Positions 1-8,317 of a DNA stretch of 64,000 nucleotides are shown in pieces. Under the pieces are notes generated by a model. That model worked only from the letters and a program-made list of their open reading frames with translations, was not told where the DNA came from and made no database searches. This DNA is from Desulfobacteraceae bacterium. GTDB lineage: Bacteria; Desulfobacterota; Desulfobacteria; Desulfobacterales; SURF-15. The stretch spans positions 12,804 through 76,803 of the forward strand of contig QZKK01000085.1 in NCBI GenBank assembly GCA_003599475.1, in the 5' to 3' direction. How positions within the stretch are numbered: the first letter of the stretch is position 1; each line of letters begins with the position of its first letter. A program made the position numbers and the translations under genes.

Positions 1-452
1 AGAAACAGAAGGTCAAGAGGATGTACGGTTTATCCGAAAACCAGTTCCGGCTCTTTTTCGAACGATCGGACCGGAAAAAGGGAATCACCGGAACCAACCT
101 CTTGGTCATGATGGAACGCCGTCTGGACAATGTCGTCTACCGCCTGGGGTTTTCCGATTCTCGATCCCAGGGGCGGCATTTTGTGAGGCACAATCATTTT
201 CTGGTGAACGGGAAAAAAAACAATATCCCTTCCTATCAGATCAATATCAATGATGTCATCGAGGTCCGGGAGAATAGTCGAAAGGTGAAAGCGATCGAAG
301 ATTCCCTGGAGGCGGTGGTTCGCAGAGGCGTCCCGCAGTGGTTGGACCTGGACAAGGAGCAGCACAGGGGGGTGGTAAAGGCTTTCCCTGTTCGCGAAGA
401 TATTACCATGCCGATCCAGGAACAACTGATTGTCGAACTCTACTCCAAGTAG
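1..452 (+). CDS. rpsD: 30S ribosomal protein S4, 3' part
   Basis: This is the C-terminal three quarters of ribosomal protein S4, an rRNA-binding small-subunit protein that starts 30S assembly. The frame is open from the window edge (first full codon at base 3); the first in-frame ATG at 21 is internal, because the residues before it (KQKVKRMYGLSE) are already typical S4. Visible are the S4 RNA-binding domain (MERRLDNVVYRLGF, then SRSQGRHFVRHNHFLVNG) and the conserved ending EQLIVELYSK. About 149 of the usual ~208 residues are present; the rest lies upstream of the window. rpoA follows after 55 bp, the usual order at the end of the alpha operon. Confidence 0.97.
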   Translation, partial: KQKVKRMYGLSENQFRLFFERSDRKKGITGTNLLVMMERRLDNVVYRLGFSDSRSQGRHFVRHNHFLVNGKKNNIPSYQININDVIEVRENSRKVKAIEDSLEAVVRRGVPQWLDLDKEQHRGVVKAFPVREDITMPIQEQLIVELYSK

Positions 453-507
453 AGGCAAGCCTCTTTTTATTGCACGATGACTCAAAAATAAGCCTGGAGA
501 TTACAAT

Positions 508-1527
508 ATGTCATCGACCGATTTAATGGCGATAAACTGGCAAGACATGATCAAGCCGGAAAAAGTTCAGGTAACCAGCAACCGTACGTACGGCAAGTTC
601 GTCTGTGAACCTCTCGAAAGGGGATACGGCATCACCATCGGCAATTCGCTGAGGCGAATCATCCTCTCTTCCCTCTATGGTGCGGCCGTAACGGCGGTCA
701 AGATCGAAGGGGTGATGCACGAGTACAGCGTCATTCCCGGAGTCTATGAAGATATTTCAGAGGTTATCCTGAACCTGAAGGAAGTTCGTTTCAAGGTTCC
801 CGACTCCCAGCCCAGAACCGTTCGTATTCAGGTATCGGGGGAAAGGGAGGTCGTCGCGGGGGATATCGTAAGCGAAGACGGCCGCTGCGAAGTGCTCAAC
901 CACGATCTGCATATTGCTTCGCTGTCCAAAGATGCCAACCTGCAAATGACCATGACGGTCAAAGTCGGCAAGGGATATTCTCTGGCCGAAAGCAACAAGG
1001 ATGAGGATGCTCCGGTAGGAACCATTCCGATCGATGCGGTATTTTCTCCGATCCGCAGGGTAAACTATGTGATCGGAAACGCACGCGTCGGGCAGCGGAC
1101 CGACTATGACAAGCTGACGCTCGAGATCTGGACCGACGGCAGCATCCTCCCCGAGGAGGCGGTGGCATACGGTGCCAAGATACTCAAGGAGCAGATGAGT
1201 ATTTTCATCAGCTTCGATGAAGAAACGACCGACCAGCCGTCCCGTAGATTCGAGAAGGGGGATCTGCCGCAGTACAATGAGAATCTGTACCGAAACGTCG
1301 ATGAGCTTGAGCTTTCCGTCAGAAGCGCCAACTGCTTGAAAAACGCCAATATCAACAAGATCTACCAGCTTGTCAGCAAAACGGAAGCGGAAATGTTGAA
1401 GACCAAAAACTTCGGAAGAAAATCTCTGAATGAAATAAAGGAAGTACTGAGTGAAATGGGCCTTTCCCTCGGAATGAAGCTCGAGGGATTCGAGGCTCCG
1501 CAAGAGGAAGTCGAACAGGAAGATTAG
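508..1527 (+). CDS. rpoA: DNA-directed RNA polymerase alpha subunit
   Basis: The alpha subunit dimerises to nucleate RNA polymerase assembly and contacts upstream promoter DNA and activators. At 339 residues it is full length. The N-terminal domain shows the dimerisation and assembly segments (GYGITIGNSLRRIILSSL; RVNYVIGNARVGQRTDYDKL). After an acidic linker near residue 245 comes the C-terminal helix-hairpin-helix domain (SVRSANCLKNANI, KNFGRKSLNEIKE) that binds UP elements. The start ATG at 508 gives the expected N-terminus. It sits between rpsD and rplQ (9 bp gap to rplQ), the standard bacterial order, so it is surely cotranscribed with them. Confidence 0.98.
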   Translation: MSSTDLMAINWQDMIKPEKVQVTSNRTYGKFVCEPLERGYGITIGNSLRRIILSSLYGAAVTAVKIEGVMHEYSVIPGVYEDISEVILNLKEVRFKVPDSQPRTVRIQVSGEREVVAGDIVSEDGRCEVLNHDLHIASLSKDANLQMTMTVKVGKGYSLAESNKDEDAPVGTIPIDAVFSPIRRVNYVIGNARVGQRTDYDKLTLEIWTDGSILPEEAVAYGAKILKEQMSIFISFDEETTDQPSRRFEKGDLPQYNENLYRNVDELELSVRSANCLKNANINKIYQLVSKTEAEMLKTKNFGRKSLNEIKEVLSEMGLSLGMKLEGFEAPQEEVEQED

Positions 1528-1536
1528 AGGGGCCTT

Positions 1537-2109
1537 ATGAGACATCGAAAAGCCGGTATCAAACTCGGTCGAACAACCAGCCATCGGAACGCCATGTTTC
1601 GGAATATGGTTACATCTTTGTTCAAATACGATCGGATCCGCACCACCGACGCAAAAGCCAAGGAGTTGAGGCGTTTGGCGGACAACATCGTCACCCTGGC
1701 CAAACGCGGGGACCTGCATGCGCGGCGCCAGGCGCTTTCCATCGTACGCGAAAAATCGGTAATCCATAAGTTATTCGAGGAAATTCAAGATAAATTCGGG
1801 TCCGTTGCGGGCGGTTACACTCGGATCGTGCGTTTGGGACGGCGGCCGGGGGATTCGGCGCCGGTCTCGCTTGTGGAGCTGATATCTTCCGAACCCTCCA
1901 AGAAGATGGGCGGGAAAAAGAAAAAACCTGCCGGTGCGGAAAAGAAAAAGGGGGGTGCTCCGCCTGTTTCCGGAAAGAAGGAGGAGAAGGCGTCTCCGGC
2001 AGCGGAACCGGATTCCGAGCGGAAGGTCTCCGGCCGGGAGGAAACAAAGTCCGAAGCCTCTCCGACCGAGGAGGAGAAGAAAGAAAGCACCCCGGATAAA
2101 AGCCAATAA
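1537..2109 (+). CDS. rplQ: 50S ribosomal protein L17 with charged C-terminal extension
   Basis: L17 is a large-subunit protein near the peptide exit tunnel. The first ~120 residues are canonical ([17 protein letters not shown] at the N-terminus, [16 protein letters not shown] near residue 95). Beyond that runs a ~70-residue tail rich in Lys, Glu, Ser and Pro ([19 protein letters not shown] and onward), so the protein is 190 residues instead of the common ~120-140. Such low-complexity tails occur in L17 of several deltaproteobacteria; the role is unknown to me. The gene begins 9 bp after rpoA with an AGAGGGG ribosome-binding site and is the last gene before a strong terminator. Confidence 0.96.
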   Translation: MRHRKAGIKLGRTTSHRNAMFRNMVTSLFKYDRIRTTDAKAKELRRLADNIVTLAKRGDLHARRQALSIVREKSVIHKLFEEIQDKFGSVAGGYTRIVRLGRRPGDSAPVSLVELISSEPSKKMGGKKKKPAGAEKKKGGAPPVSGKKEEKASPAAEPDSERKVSGREETKSEASPTEEEKKESTPDKSQ

Positions 2110-2138
2110 GAGCTACTTTAAAAATAGGAAAAAACAAG

Positions 2139-2165
2139 GCCCCGAATCATTCGGGGCTTTTTTTC
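2139..2165 (+). terminator. Rho-independent terminator of the rpsD-rpoA-rplQ operon
   Basis: A perfect 7-bp stem (GCCCCGA / TCGGGGC, 2139-2145 and 2151-2157) with a 5-nt loop is followed by a run of seven T. It lies 29 bp after the rplQ stop. The minus-strand diguanylate cyclase gene ends just beyond it. Confidence 0.93.
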
Positions 2166-2192
2166 CACACCCTGAACCTCGGGGCACCCGTG

Positions 2193-3221
2193 CTACGAGA
2201 ATCTTTTTCTCTTCCGTTCTTTTGCCCTGTAGAGGACTTCATCGGCAAGCTTTAAAATCTGCAAGGGAGATCTCGGTACAGCGTCTTCCGTGGATGCAAC
2301 CCCGAAGCTGAAGGAAGCCGGAATCGCCTGCCCCCCGATTATCAGAGGGCGCTGATCCAGAGCCTCGTGAATCCGCCTCATCAGGATCTCAGCGTTTTCC
2401 GATGACGTTTCAGGGAGGATGAAAACAAACTCGTCTCCTGCGAACCGGGCCACGATATCGGAATCCCGGCTCATCTCGAGCAGAATCGTTGCCACGTGTT
2501 TCAACAGTTCGTCCCCATGGTCATGGCCGTACCGGTCATTGACTCCCTTGAAATCGTCAAGATCCAGAAAAACCACCGACAGGCGACTCCCGTAGCGTTT
2601 GGATCGATTCAGCTCCCGGCTCAGAATCGATTCCATGACTCTTCGGTTCAACAGACCGGTGAGCGGATCGTGGTATGCAAGGAACCGGAGCTTCTCATGG
2701 GCCGTCACATTGGAGAGGCAGATGGATACTTTGATGGCGAGCTGTTCCAGGCTGCTCCCGTCGATTCCGGGTTGAAACCTCCGGGGTGAAAAATCCGCCT
2801 GGTTCAGACTTCCGATGATTTCGCCGTCCAATGCAATGGGTACGATTGCAATCGATTTGATGAAATAGCGATGATCTTTCGGCAGCAACCGGTAAAAAGG
2901 CGTCAAATCCTGATTGGACAATATGGCGCGACATCCGGCTCCGACGAGGCCGAAGAAGCTGCTGCGATCGATCAGATTCAGCCGCCCCTTCAAGATCTCC
3001 GATGATTCTAGAGAGCGGATCAGGGCGGACAGTTCACACGATTCGATCAGCGAGATCCATGCATACGGAACCTTGAATTTTTCTCTGATTTGTTCGAGCA
3101 GCACCTCAAAGAGATCCCTGAAATCGAGAATGGTCAGAATACGTGCTTCGATTTCATTGAACTTTCTGGTAATCTCCTCATTTCGGCGCAGCCGTTCGAC
3201 AATCTCTGGAAGATTTGTCAT
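2193..3221 (-). CDS. GAF-like/GGDEF diguanylate cyclase
   Basis: A predicted diguanylate cyclase making the second messenger c-di-GMP. Residues ~1-160 look like a DUF484/GAF-type sensor fold with no membrane segment, so it is probably cytoplasmic. The C-terminal ~170 residues form a GGDEF domain: DPLTGLLNRR entry motif, FLDLDDFKGVNDRYGHDHGD substrate/metal segment, and a signature reading AGDEF instead of GGDEF, a variant that is often active. An RxxD inhibitory I-site (RDSD) lies exactly five residues before AGDEF, implying product feedback. I chose the ATG at 3221 (342 aa) because an AGAGG site precedes it; an in-frame ATG at 3248 has only a weak site. It is transcribed towards the rplQ terminator; nothing nearby names its output. 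Confidence 0.9.
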   Translation of the reverse strand: MTNLPEIVERLRRNEEITRKFNEIEARILTILDFRDLFEVLLEQIREKFKVPYAWISLIESCELSALIRSLESSEILKGRLNLIDRSSFFGLVGAGCRAILSNQDLTPFYRLLPKDHRYFIKSIAIVPIALDGEIIGSLNQADFSPRRFQPGIDGSSLEQLAIKVSICLSNVTAHEKLRFLAYHDPLTGLLNRRVMESILSRELNRSKRYGSRLSVVFLDLDDFKGVNDRYGHDHGDELLKHVATILLEMSRDSDIVARFAGDEFVFILPETSSENAEILMRRIHEALDQRPLIIGGQAIPASFSFGVASTEDAVPRSPLQILKLADEVLYRAKERKRKRFS

Positions 3222-3481
3222 CTTTCCTCTTGGCTGGCTCGCAAACATATGGGTTCCATCACAATCGTTTTTTAAAATTCGGTTTCCTCTGAGCCGGGCG
3301 ATGCGCTTGAAGCCGATGCTCCGGAAGGATGCAAAAATCGTGCAAAACGGAGGGGATCGTGGATCGAAAATCGGAGCTAAAAGCCGCCAATCACCTGCGG
3401 TTTTATCGAAACCTCGATGTCCGATCCGCTTTCGGCCGGTCTGGCGGGATGGGGGCCAGAGAGGTGTGAAACGAGGGATGA

Positions 3482-3511
3482 TTGACTCCTCAGAATCGTT
3501 GATGGTATAAG
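3482..3511 (+). promoter_or_regulatory. Sigma-70-type promoter of the receiver gene
   Basis: TTGACT at 3482-3487 and TATAAG at 3506-3511 are separated by 18 bp, 32 bp before the ATG of the receiver gene. It sits in the 322-bp gap between the divergent cyclase and receiver genes; I see no gene in the rest of that gap. Confidence 0.6.
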
Positions 3512-3543
3512 TCGTTCTATCATCTCTGAAAGGAAGGCCTCAA

Positions 3544-4101
3544 ATGGCGAATGAAAGATCCTATATCGAGGGAAAGAGGATTCTGGCGGTGGACGACGAT
3601 TCAGACATCCTGGAAATGATCGAAGAGATCCTCGATTCCGCCAGGGTCGAAACCGCCGGGGACTACGAGGACGCCTCTGCCAAAATTAGAGAAAATATCT
3701 ATGATCTTGCTATCTTAGATATCATGGGGGTTAACGGGCTCAAATTGCTGGAAGAGGCCGTCGAAATGAAAGTTCCGACCGTGATGCTGACCGCTCATGC
3801 AGTAAATCCGGAAACGCTGATGGAATCGATCCGGAGGGGGGCCATCGCCTATCTGCCGAAAGAGAAACTGTCCGAGCTCGATGCCCTGCTGAACGATCTC
3901 TTCGGTGCCTACGTTCGAGGAGAACCTCCATGGAAATTGCTGTTCGACCGGCTGGGGGATTACTTCGACGAGCGGTTCGGGTCCGATTGGAAAAAGAATG
4001 ATTCCGCATTCTGGGAAGACTTCAGCCGCACCTTCCAGATCGGCCGGGGGATACAGAAGCGCCTGATGCGTGACGACCGGATCCGCAGCAAGCCGTTTTA
4101 A
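3544..4101 (+). CDS. Stand-alone response regulator receiver protein
   Basis: A 185-residue two-component receiver without a recognisable output domain. The N-terminal ~115 residues carry the receiver fold: acidic cluster VDDDSD (D17-D19), phospho-acceptor D59 in LAILDI, conserved T83 (VMLTAH) and K106 (YLPKEK). Residues 116-185 are charged and show no DNA-binding or enzymatic motif I know. It is preceded by GGAAGG and by its own promoter. Its neighbours are a GGDEF gene facing the other way and the TRAP operon 112 bp downstream, which has a separate promoter, so coregulation is not evident. It may act through protein contacts in a phosphorelay; the partner kinase is not in this window. Confidence 0.88.
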   Translation: MANERSYIEGKRILAVDDDSDILEMIEEILDSARVETAGDYEDASAKIRENIYDLAILDIMGVNGLKLLEEAVEMKVPTVMLTAHAVNPETLMESIRRGAIAYLPKEKLSELDALLNDLFGAYVRGEPPWKLLFDRLGDYFDERFGSDWKKNDSAFWEDFSRTFQIGRGIQKRLMRDDRIRSKPF

Positions 4102-4118
4102 CGCCACCCATTTTTTGC

Positions 4119-4146
4119 TTGACAAATGCGAGCGCTCCTGTAGAGT
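4119..4146 (+). promoter_or_regulatory. Promoter of the TRAP transporter operon
   Basis: A perfect TTGACA (4119-4124), 16-bp spacer and TAGAGT (4141-4146) lie 67 bp before the dctP start. Confidence 0.65.
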
Positions 4147-4213
4147 CTTGAAACTCTGAACCATCTTTATTTATTTTACAAGACTCAAAGGTATTCGGGA
4201 GGAAGGGGGTAAA

Positions 4214-5296
4214 ATGAGAAAGAAGCTGTTGGCCGGGATGATCTGTTTGGCTGTTTTGGGGTTTTCGGTCGGATCGGTTTTTGCCAAAGGGCCGTCTCTA
4301 GACGCCTGGAAGCCCAATTTCGATCCTGCCGGGGCCAAATACAAATTCATGGTTTCCAACGTTTCACATCCGGCGATCAAAGGGGTTTACGCCGGGTTTG
4401 CCATCCGTGACGAGTTGTGGAAGCGCACCAACGGGCAGATGTATCTGGACTACAAGCCTTTCTCCATGCTCGGCGGTGAAGTCGAGGTTCTCAACCAGCT
4501 TAAAATGGGCGCTATTCAGGGAATGAGCGTAAGTTCCGTGGCTTCCACCAACCTGGGACCCCGATTCGGAGTCGTCAACCTGCCTTATCTGATCGATTCC
4601 TTCGACAAGCTGGACGAGTTCATCAAAAACGAGAAACTCTTCAGCCATTTCCTGAGAGCTATGGAACACCAGGGGATCGTGGCATTCGATATCACCGGAT
4701 ACGGAAACTACGGCTGGTGTACGACCAAACCGGTCAAGAGCATTGCGGATGCGAAAAAAGTGAAGTTTCGCATCGCGGAAGCGGCTGTAAACAAACTCAA
4801 CTATCAACACTGGGGATTCAACCCGGTCGTTATGCCATGGCCGGATGTGCCGATCGCACTCAAGCAGGGCGTCATCGACGGCCTGGATCACACCGCCATC
4901 GTCATGAAGCTCGACAAGAAATTTGATGTCGCCAAATACTTTACACAACTCGACTACGCTCAGGGCTTGTTTATCTGGATCTTCAATAAATCCTGGTTCA
5001 ACAGCCTCCCACCGGATTTCCAGAAAACCTTCAAACAGACGATCAACGACGTATGCGCACAAATGCGGGCGGAGACCCGCAAGCAGGAGTCGACTGCCAT
5101 CGAAGCTGCGAAGAAGGAAGACGGTGTAACATTTCTTAAGCTTCCAGCCGAGGAAATGGCCCAGCTCAGACAACAGGGAAACGGAACGCACAAGGCCTTT
5201 GCTGAAGAAATCAACAAGCTTTACGAAGGCGACTCCTACCGGCCCAAGGACTACCTGAAAGAGGTCCAGGATTTCTTGGGTTACAAGGTGGAATGA
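4214..5296 (+). CDS. dctP: TRAP transporter solute-binding protein (DctP family)
   Basis: The periplasmic binding protein of a tripartite ATP-independent transporter, which hands an organic acid or similar anionic solute to the DctQ/DctM membrane pair. Residues 1-24 are a classical signal peptide (KKLLAG then a hydrophobic core ending in VFA). The mature part has DctP-family features: a segment around KVKFRIAEAA whose Arg normally binds the substrate carboxylate, the MPWPDVPIALKQGVIDG element, and a long connecting helix near the C-terminus. Length (360) is normal. GGAAGGGGG precedes the ATG. The substrate cannot be read from sequence; dicarboxylates, 2-oxoacids and aromatic acids are all known for the family. 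First gene of dctPQM-uspA. Confidence 0.93.
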   Translation: MRKKLLAGMICLAVLGFSVGSVFAKGPSLDAWKPNFDPAGAKYKFMVSNVSHPAIKGVYAGFAIRDELWKRTNGQMYLDYKPFSMLGGEVEVLNQLKMGAIQGMSVSSVASTNLGPRFGVVNLPYLIDSFDKLDEFIKNEKLFSHFLRAMEHQGIVAFDITGYGNYGWCTTKPVKSIADAKKVKFRIAEAAVNKLNYQHWGFNPVVMPWPDVPIALKQGVIDGLDHTAIVMKLDKKFDVAKYFTQLDYAQGLFIWIFNKSWFNSLPPDFQKTFKQTINDVCAQMRAETRKQESTAIEAAKKEDGVTFLKLPAEEMAQLRQQGNGTHKAFAEEINKLYEGDSYRPKDYLKEVQDFLGYKVE

Positions 5297-5345
5297 TCCG
5301 GAGACAAATGAAGGTGCAAATCGAGTAAAGAAGGTAAGCTGCCGA

Positions 5346-5380
5346 GAAAGGGGCTTGGAACCGGTTCCAAAGCCCCTTTC
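5346..5380 (+). promoter_or_regulatory. Intercistronic hairpin between dctP and dctQ
   Basis: Two nearly perfect 17-18 nt arms (GAAAGGGGCTTGGAACC against GGTTCCAAAGCCCCTTTC, one bulged A) meet without a loop. There is no T-run, so it is better read as an mRNA-stabilising or attenuating hairpin that keeps binding-protein output above permease output than as a full terminator. Confidence 0.75.
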
Positions 5381-5406
5381 AGCGCTTTTGGGGGTTGAAG
5401 GGGATC

Positions 5407-5913
5407 ATGTTTTCGAAGGCATTGAACCGTGTGGACCGGATACTGAGCTTTTTCGAAGATTGGACGCTGTTTATCGCGGTGATCACGGCCCTCATCGCCC
5501 TTTTCTTCAATGTGGTGCTCCGCTACGGATTCAACTATTCTCTGGCGTGGTCGGAAGAACTGGTCCGCGAGGTGATCATATATACGACCTTTATCGGCTG
5601 CAGCGTTGCCGTCAAAGGCCGTTCGTTGATAAAGGTCGACGCCACCGTCCAGCTTCTTCCCCGGCTGAAGGCTCCGCTGACTTTTTTCAGCAACTTTTGC
5701 GTGCTGATATTTGCAGGTTTTATGATCTATTACGGTTTTCTGATGGCTGTCCTTCAGGTTGAAAGCCATCAGAAAACCATCATCCTTGAAATTCCGCTGG
5801 TGTATCTGTATGCCGTCCTGCCCCTGATGGGTATTTTGATGATCTTTCGAATCATCCAAGTGTTCCATCAGGATATTCGGGAAGTGATGAAAATGCGAAC
5901 CAGGACGCCCTGA
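5407..5913 (+). CDS. dctQ: TRAP transporter small permease (DctQ family)
   Basis: The small four-helix membrane subunit that pairs with DctM. Hydrophobic segments are visible near residues 17-40, 48-68, 87-110 and 125-148, with the family-typical NYSLAWSEELVRE stretch after helix 1 and the GRSLIKVDATVQLLP loop. I take the ATG at 5407 (168 aa), preceded by GAAGGGG; an in-frame TTG at 5395 would add four residues but lacks a site. It follows the intercistronic hairpin and is 24 bp from dctM. Probably translated at a lower level than dctP. Confidence 0.92.
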   Translation: MFSKALNRVDRILSFFEDWTLFIAVITALIALFFNVVLRYGFNYSLAWSEELVREVIIYTTFIGCSVAVKGRSLIKVDATVQLLPRLKAPLTFFSNFCVLIFAGFMIYYGFLMAVLQVESHQKTIILEIPLVYLYAVLPLMGILMIFRIIQVFHQDIREVMKMRTRTP

Positions 5914-5937
5914 AGATCAATCGAGAAAGCGTATCCA

Positions 5938-7233
5938 ATGGAAACGAGCCACCTGATCATCTTTCTGATCTTACTGGGGTCCCTGGCAAGCTATGTTCCG
6001 ATATTTCTGGGTCTTTTCTTCACCGCTGTGCTGGGCTTCGTGCTCTTTACCGATCTGCCCCTGCTGGTGCTTGCGCAAAGCCTTTTCCGAAGCATGGACA
6101 ACTTCGCATTGGTCGTGGTCCTCTTTTTTATCCTGTGCGGCAACATCATGACAGCCGGGTCCATCGTCGAAAAGCTGATTAAAATGGCAAACTCCCTTGT
6201 CAGCTTTATGCCCGGCGGGCTGGGAATGGCGGGTGTGATCGCCTGCGGACTCTTCGGCGCCATATCCGGTTCCACCGTAGCGACGGTGGTGGCGCTGGGC
6301 GGCTTTATGATTCCTGCCTTGATCAACGAGGGCTATCCAGTCAAATACAGCGTCGGCATCATGACGACCTCCGGGAATCTGGGTGTGATCATTCCTCCAA
6401 GCATCAGCATGATCCTTTATTGCATGATCAGCATGGTATCGCTCGAGGGGCTTTTCCTCACGGGGTTTTTGCCGGGTATCCTGATCATGGTGGGTACCTG
6501 CATCTATAGTTATCTCGTTTTCAGAAACAACGACACCATTGTCCGTTTGCCCGTTCCGACCCTCAGGGAGTTTGCGGCGATTTTCAAGGAGGGCTTCTGG
6601 TCCCTGATGCTGCCCGTGATCATCTTCGGCGGAATCTTTTCAGGCGCATTCACCGCCAATGAGGCCGCCGTGGTTGCCTGTGTCTATGCCTTCATCGTTG
6701 AGCTTTTCATTCACAAGTCCATGAAACTGAGCCAGGTGAAGCAGATCACCGTGAGTTCCGCCGTTACTTCCGCGACCCTGCTCATCATCGTTGCGGGTGC
6801 CACCTGTTTCGGCCGGTTACTGACCCTGGAAGACATTCCCGGTAAAATCACCGAGGCGGTGCTGTCGGCGATACAGTCCCCGGTCATATTTCTGCTCGCC
6901 ATCAACATCCTGCTCCTGATCGTCGGGATGTTTATGGATATTATCTCTGCAACGATGATTTTAGGACCGGTGTTTCTGCCCATGCTGGATGCCTACGGCA
7001 TCCACTGGATGCATTTCGGGCTCATCCTGACCGTCAATCTAGCCATCGGCTATTGCACACCTCCGGTAGGGGTCAGCCTCTATATCGCCGGAACCATCGT
7101 CAACAAAGATGTCATCTTTGTGACCAAAGCGGTCCTGCCGTTCATTTCCATTCAGATGGCTGTACTTCTATTGGTTACCTACATGCCCGATCTGGTACTG
7201 TGGTTGCCGCGATTGCTGGGGTTTACGGAATAG
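5938..7233 (+). CDS. dctM: TRAP transporter large permease (DctM family)
   Basis: The large transmembrane subunit (431 residues) that carries out solute/Na+ or H+ symport. About a dozen hydrophobic helices span the sequence, with family landmarks such as MPGGLGMAGVIACGLFGAISGS near residue 92, GNLGVIIPPSISMILY near 145 and GYCTPPVGVSLY near 366; the paired GAISGS and IPPS motifs mark the two inverted halves. Third gene of the dctPQM operon with uspA 43 bp behind it. Length and motifs are intact. Confidence 0.94.
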   Translation: METSHLIIFLILLGSLASYVPIFLGLFFTAVLGFVLFTDLPLLVLAQSLFRSMDNFALVVVLFFILCGNIMTAGSIVEKLIKMANSLVSFMPGGLGMAGVIACGLFGAISGSTVATVVALGGFMIPALINEGYPVKYSVGIMTTSGNLGVIIPPSISMILYCMISMVSLEGLFLTGFLPGILIMVGTCIYSYLVFRNNDTIVRLPVPTLREFAAIFKEGFWSLMLPVIIFGGIFSGAFTANEAAVVACVYAFIVELFIHKSMKLSQVKQITVSSAVTSATLLIIVAGATCFGRLLTLEDIPGKITEAVLSAIQSPVIFLLAINILLLIVGMFMDIISATMILGPVFLPMLDAYGIHWMHFGLILTVNLAIGYCTPPVGVSLYIAGTIVNKDVIFVTKAVLPFISIQMAVLLLVTYMPDLVLWLPRLLGFTE

Positions 7234-7276
7234 AATACGGGATCTTTTGTAACCCTGAACATTGTGAGGTCTGAAG

Positions 7277-7732
7277 ATGCTTCCCTTGAAAAAGATTCTC
7301 TGCCCGACCGACTTCAGCCAACCGTCCTATGAAGCCTTGAAAGTCGCCGACGAGATGGCACTCCATTTCTCGGCCGAGCTCCTGTTGATGCATGTGGTTG
7401 CACCCATTCCGATGATCCCCATCCATGATGATCCGGTCAGCTTCAACTTGCCCATGTACGAAAAAGAGATGGAAGCTTCCGCCGGCCGATCGATCCGACA
7501 GGTGGCGGAAGAAAGGGTTTCGAAGCAGGTGCAAACCCGGATTCTCGTCGTTCAGGGAGACCCTGCAGGACAGATCGTCAAGGTCAGCGAAGCCGAGCAG
7601 ACCGACATCATCGTGATTGCCACCCACGGATTGACGGGATGGCGTAAGTTCATGTTCGGTTCGGTTACGGAAAAAGTGATCCGGATGGCCACATGCCCGG
7701 TTTTTTCGATCCGGGTACCTGCAAAACGATAG
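7277..7732 (+). CDS. Universal stress protein, TRAP-associated
   Basis: A single-domain UspA protein of 151 residues with an alpha/beta nucleotide-binding fold. It opens with KKILCPTDFSQPSYEAL and has the C-terminal ATP-site motif THGLTG...FGS (residues ~115-130) followed by VTEKVIRMATCPVFSIR. Position directly after dctM echoes TeaD of Halomonas, a UspA-type ATP-binding regulator of the TeaABC TRAP transporter, so a role in modulating this transporter is plausible (inference). GAGGT precedes the ATG. Last gene of the operon; followed by repeat-rich DNA. Confidence 0.88.
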   Translation: MLPLKKILCPTDFSQPSYEALKVADEMALHFSAELLLMHVVAPIPMIPIHDDPVSFNLPMYEKEMEASAGRSIRQVAEERVSKQVQTRILVVQGDPAGQIVKVSEAEQTDIIVIATHGLTGWRKFMFGSVTEKVIRMATCPVFSIRVPAKR

Positions 7733-7734
7733 AT

Positions 7735-7880
7735 TTTGAGCGTTCCCGGTTCAGCGTTCAGAGCTGCGACGATGCCGAAGCGGCCAGTTTGACCGAAAAA
7801 GCCCTTAATTGTTTAGAATTTTGGATTTTTAATTTCGAATTTGTTTCGGATTTCGGATTTCGATATTCGGATTTAAACGA
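7735..7880 (+). repeat. Intergenic degenerate repeats (two word families)
   Basis: After uspA lie copies of a TTCAGCGTTC-type word (7750-7765) and an AT-rich stretch built from TTTCGGATTTCGATATTCGG-like units (about 7815-7875). No gene is seen in 7733-7993. Confidence 0.7.
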
Positions 7881-7993
7881 AGTTTTCATACAAGAAACCC
7901 CTGAACGCTCGCATTCCCGGAACCGGATCAGAGGCAAGAGGGGCATCCCTGGCCCTTGCCGCAAACAAGAACCAGGGAACCATTTTTTCCTGA

Positions 7994-8182
7994 TTATGTC
8001 TCTTCCACGGTGATTGCGCCTGGCTCACAGACTTCCACGCAGCTTTCACAACCAAGACATTCTTCTGCGTTTACGGGAGATGACTTGCCGTCAACCATTT
8101 CAAAAACTTCTACGGGGCAGACATCTACGCACTCTTCGCAGCCTTGGCATTTGTCTTCATCGACAGTCGGATTGAAACCCAT
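7994..8182 (-). CDS. 2[4Fe-4S] ferredoxin
   Basis: A 62-residue low-potential electron carrier with two CxxCxxCxxxC clusters: Cys 12, 15, 18, 22 and Cys 42, 45, 48, 52. The second cluster has Glu, not Pro, after its fourth Cys (VCEPGA). Acidic throughout, as clostridial-type ferredoxins of anaerobes are. I chose the ATG at 8182, preceded by an AGGAGG eight bases upstream; the frame extends to 8269 but that part overlaps the promoter and lacks ferredoxin character. It is a single-gene unit with its own promoter. Its redox partner cannot be inferred here. Confidence 0.95.
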   Translation of the reverse strand: MGFNPTVDEDKCQGCEECVDVCPVEVFEMVDGKSSPVNAEECLGCESCVEVCEPGAITVEET

Positions 8183-8257
8183 CGAACATGCCTCCTTTCT
8201 TTGAGGATTTAATGTATGGTGAATCACACACCATTTTTCTTTCAATGCAAGCAAAAC

Positions 8258-8286
8258 TCCATATACCAATTACCCTACCGAGTCAA
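8258..8286 (-). promoter_or_regulatory. Putative ferredoxin promoter
   Basis: On the minus strand TTGACT (8286-8281), 17 bp, TATGGA (8263-8258), about 75 bp before the ferredoxin ATG. Confidence 0.5.
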
Positions 8287-8317
8287 CACTCGTTGTAAAG
8301 TTTTTTTGAGGCAATTT

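Noticed and set aside
5346..5380. Rho-independent terminator after dctP
   Set aside because: Strong hairpin but no T-run, and dctQ/dctM follow in the same direction; kept as an intercistronic hairpin.
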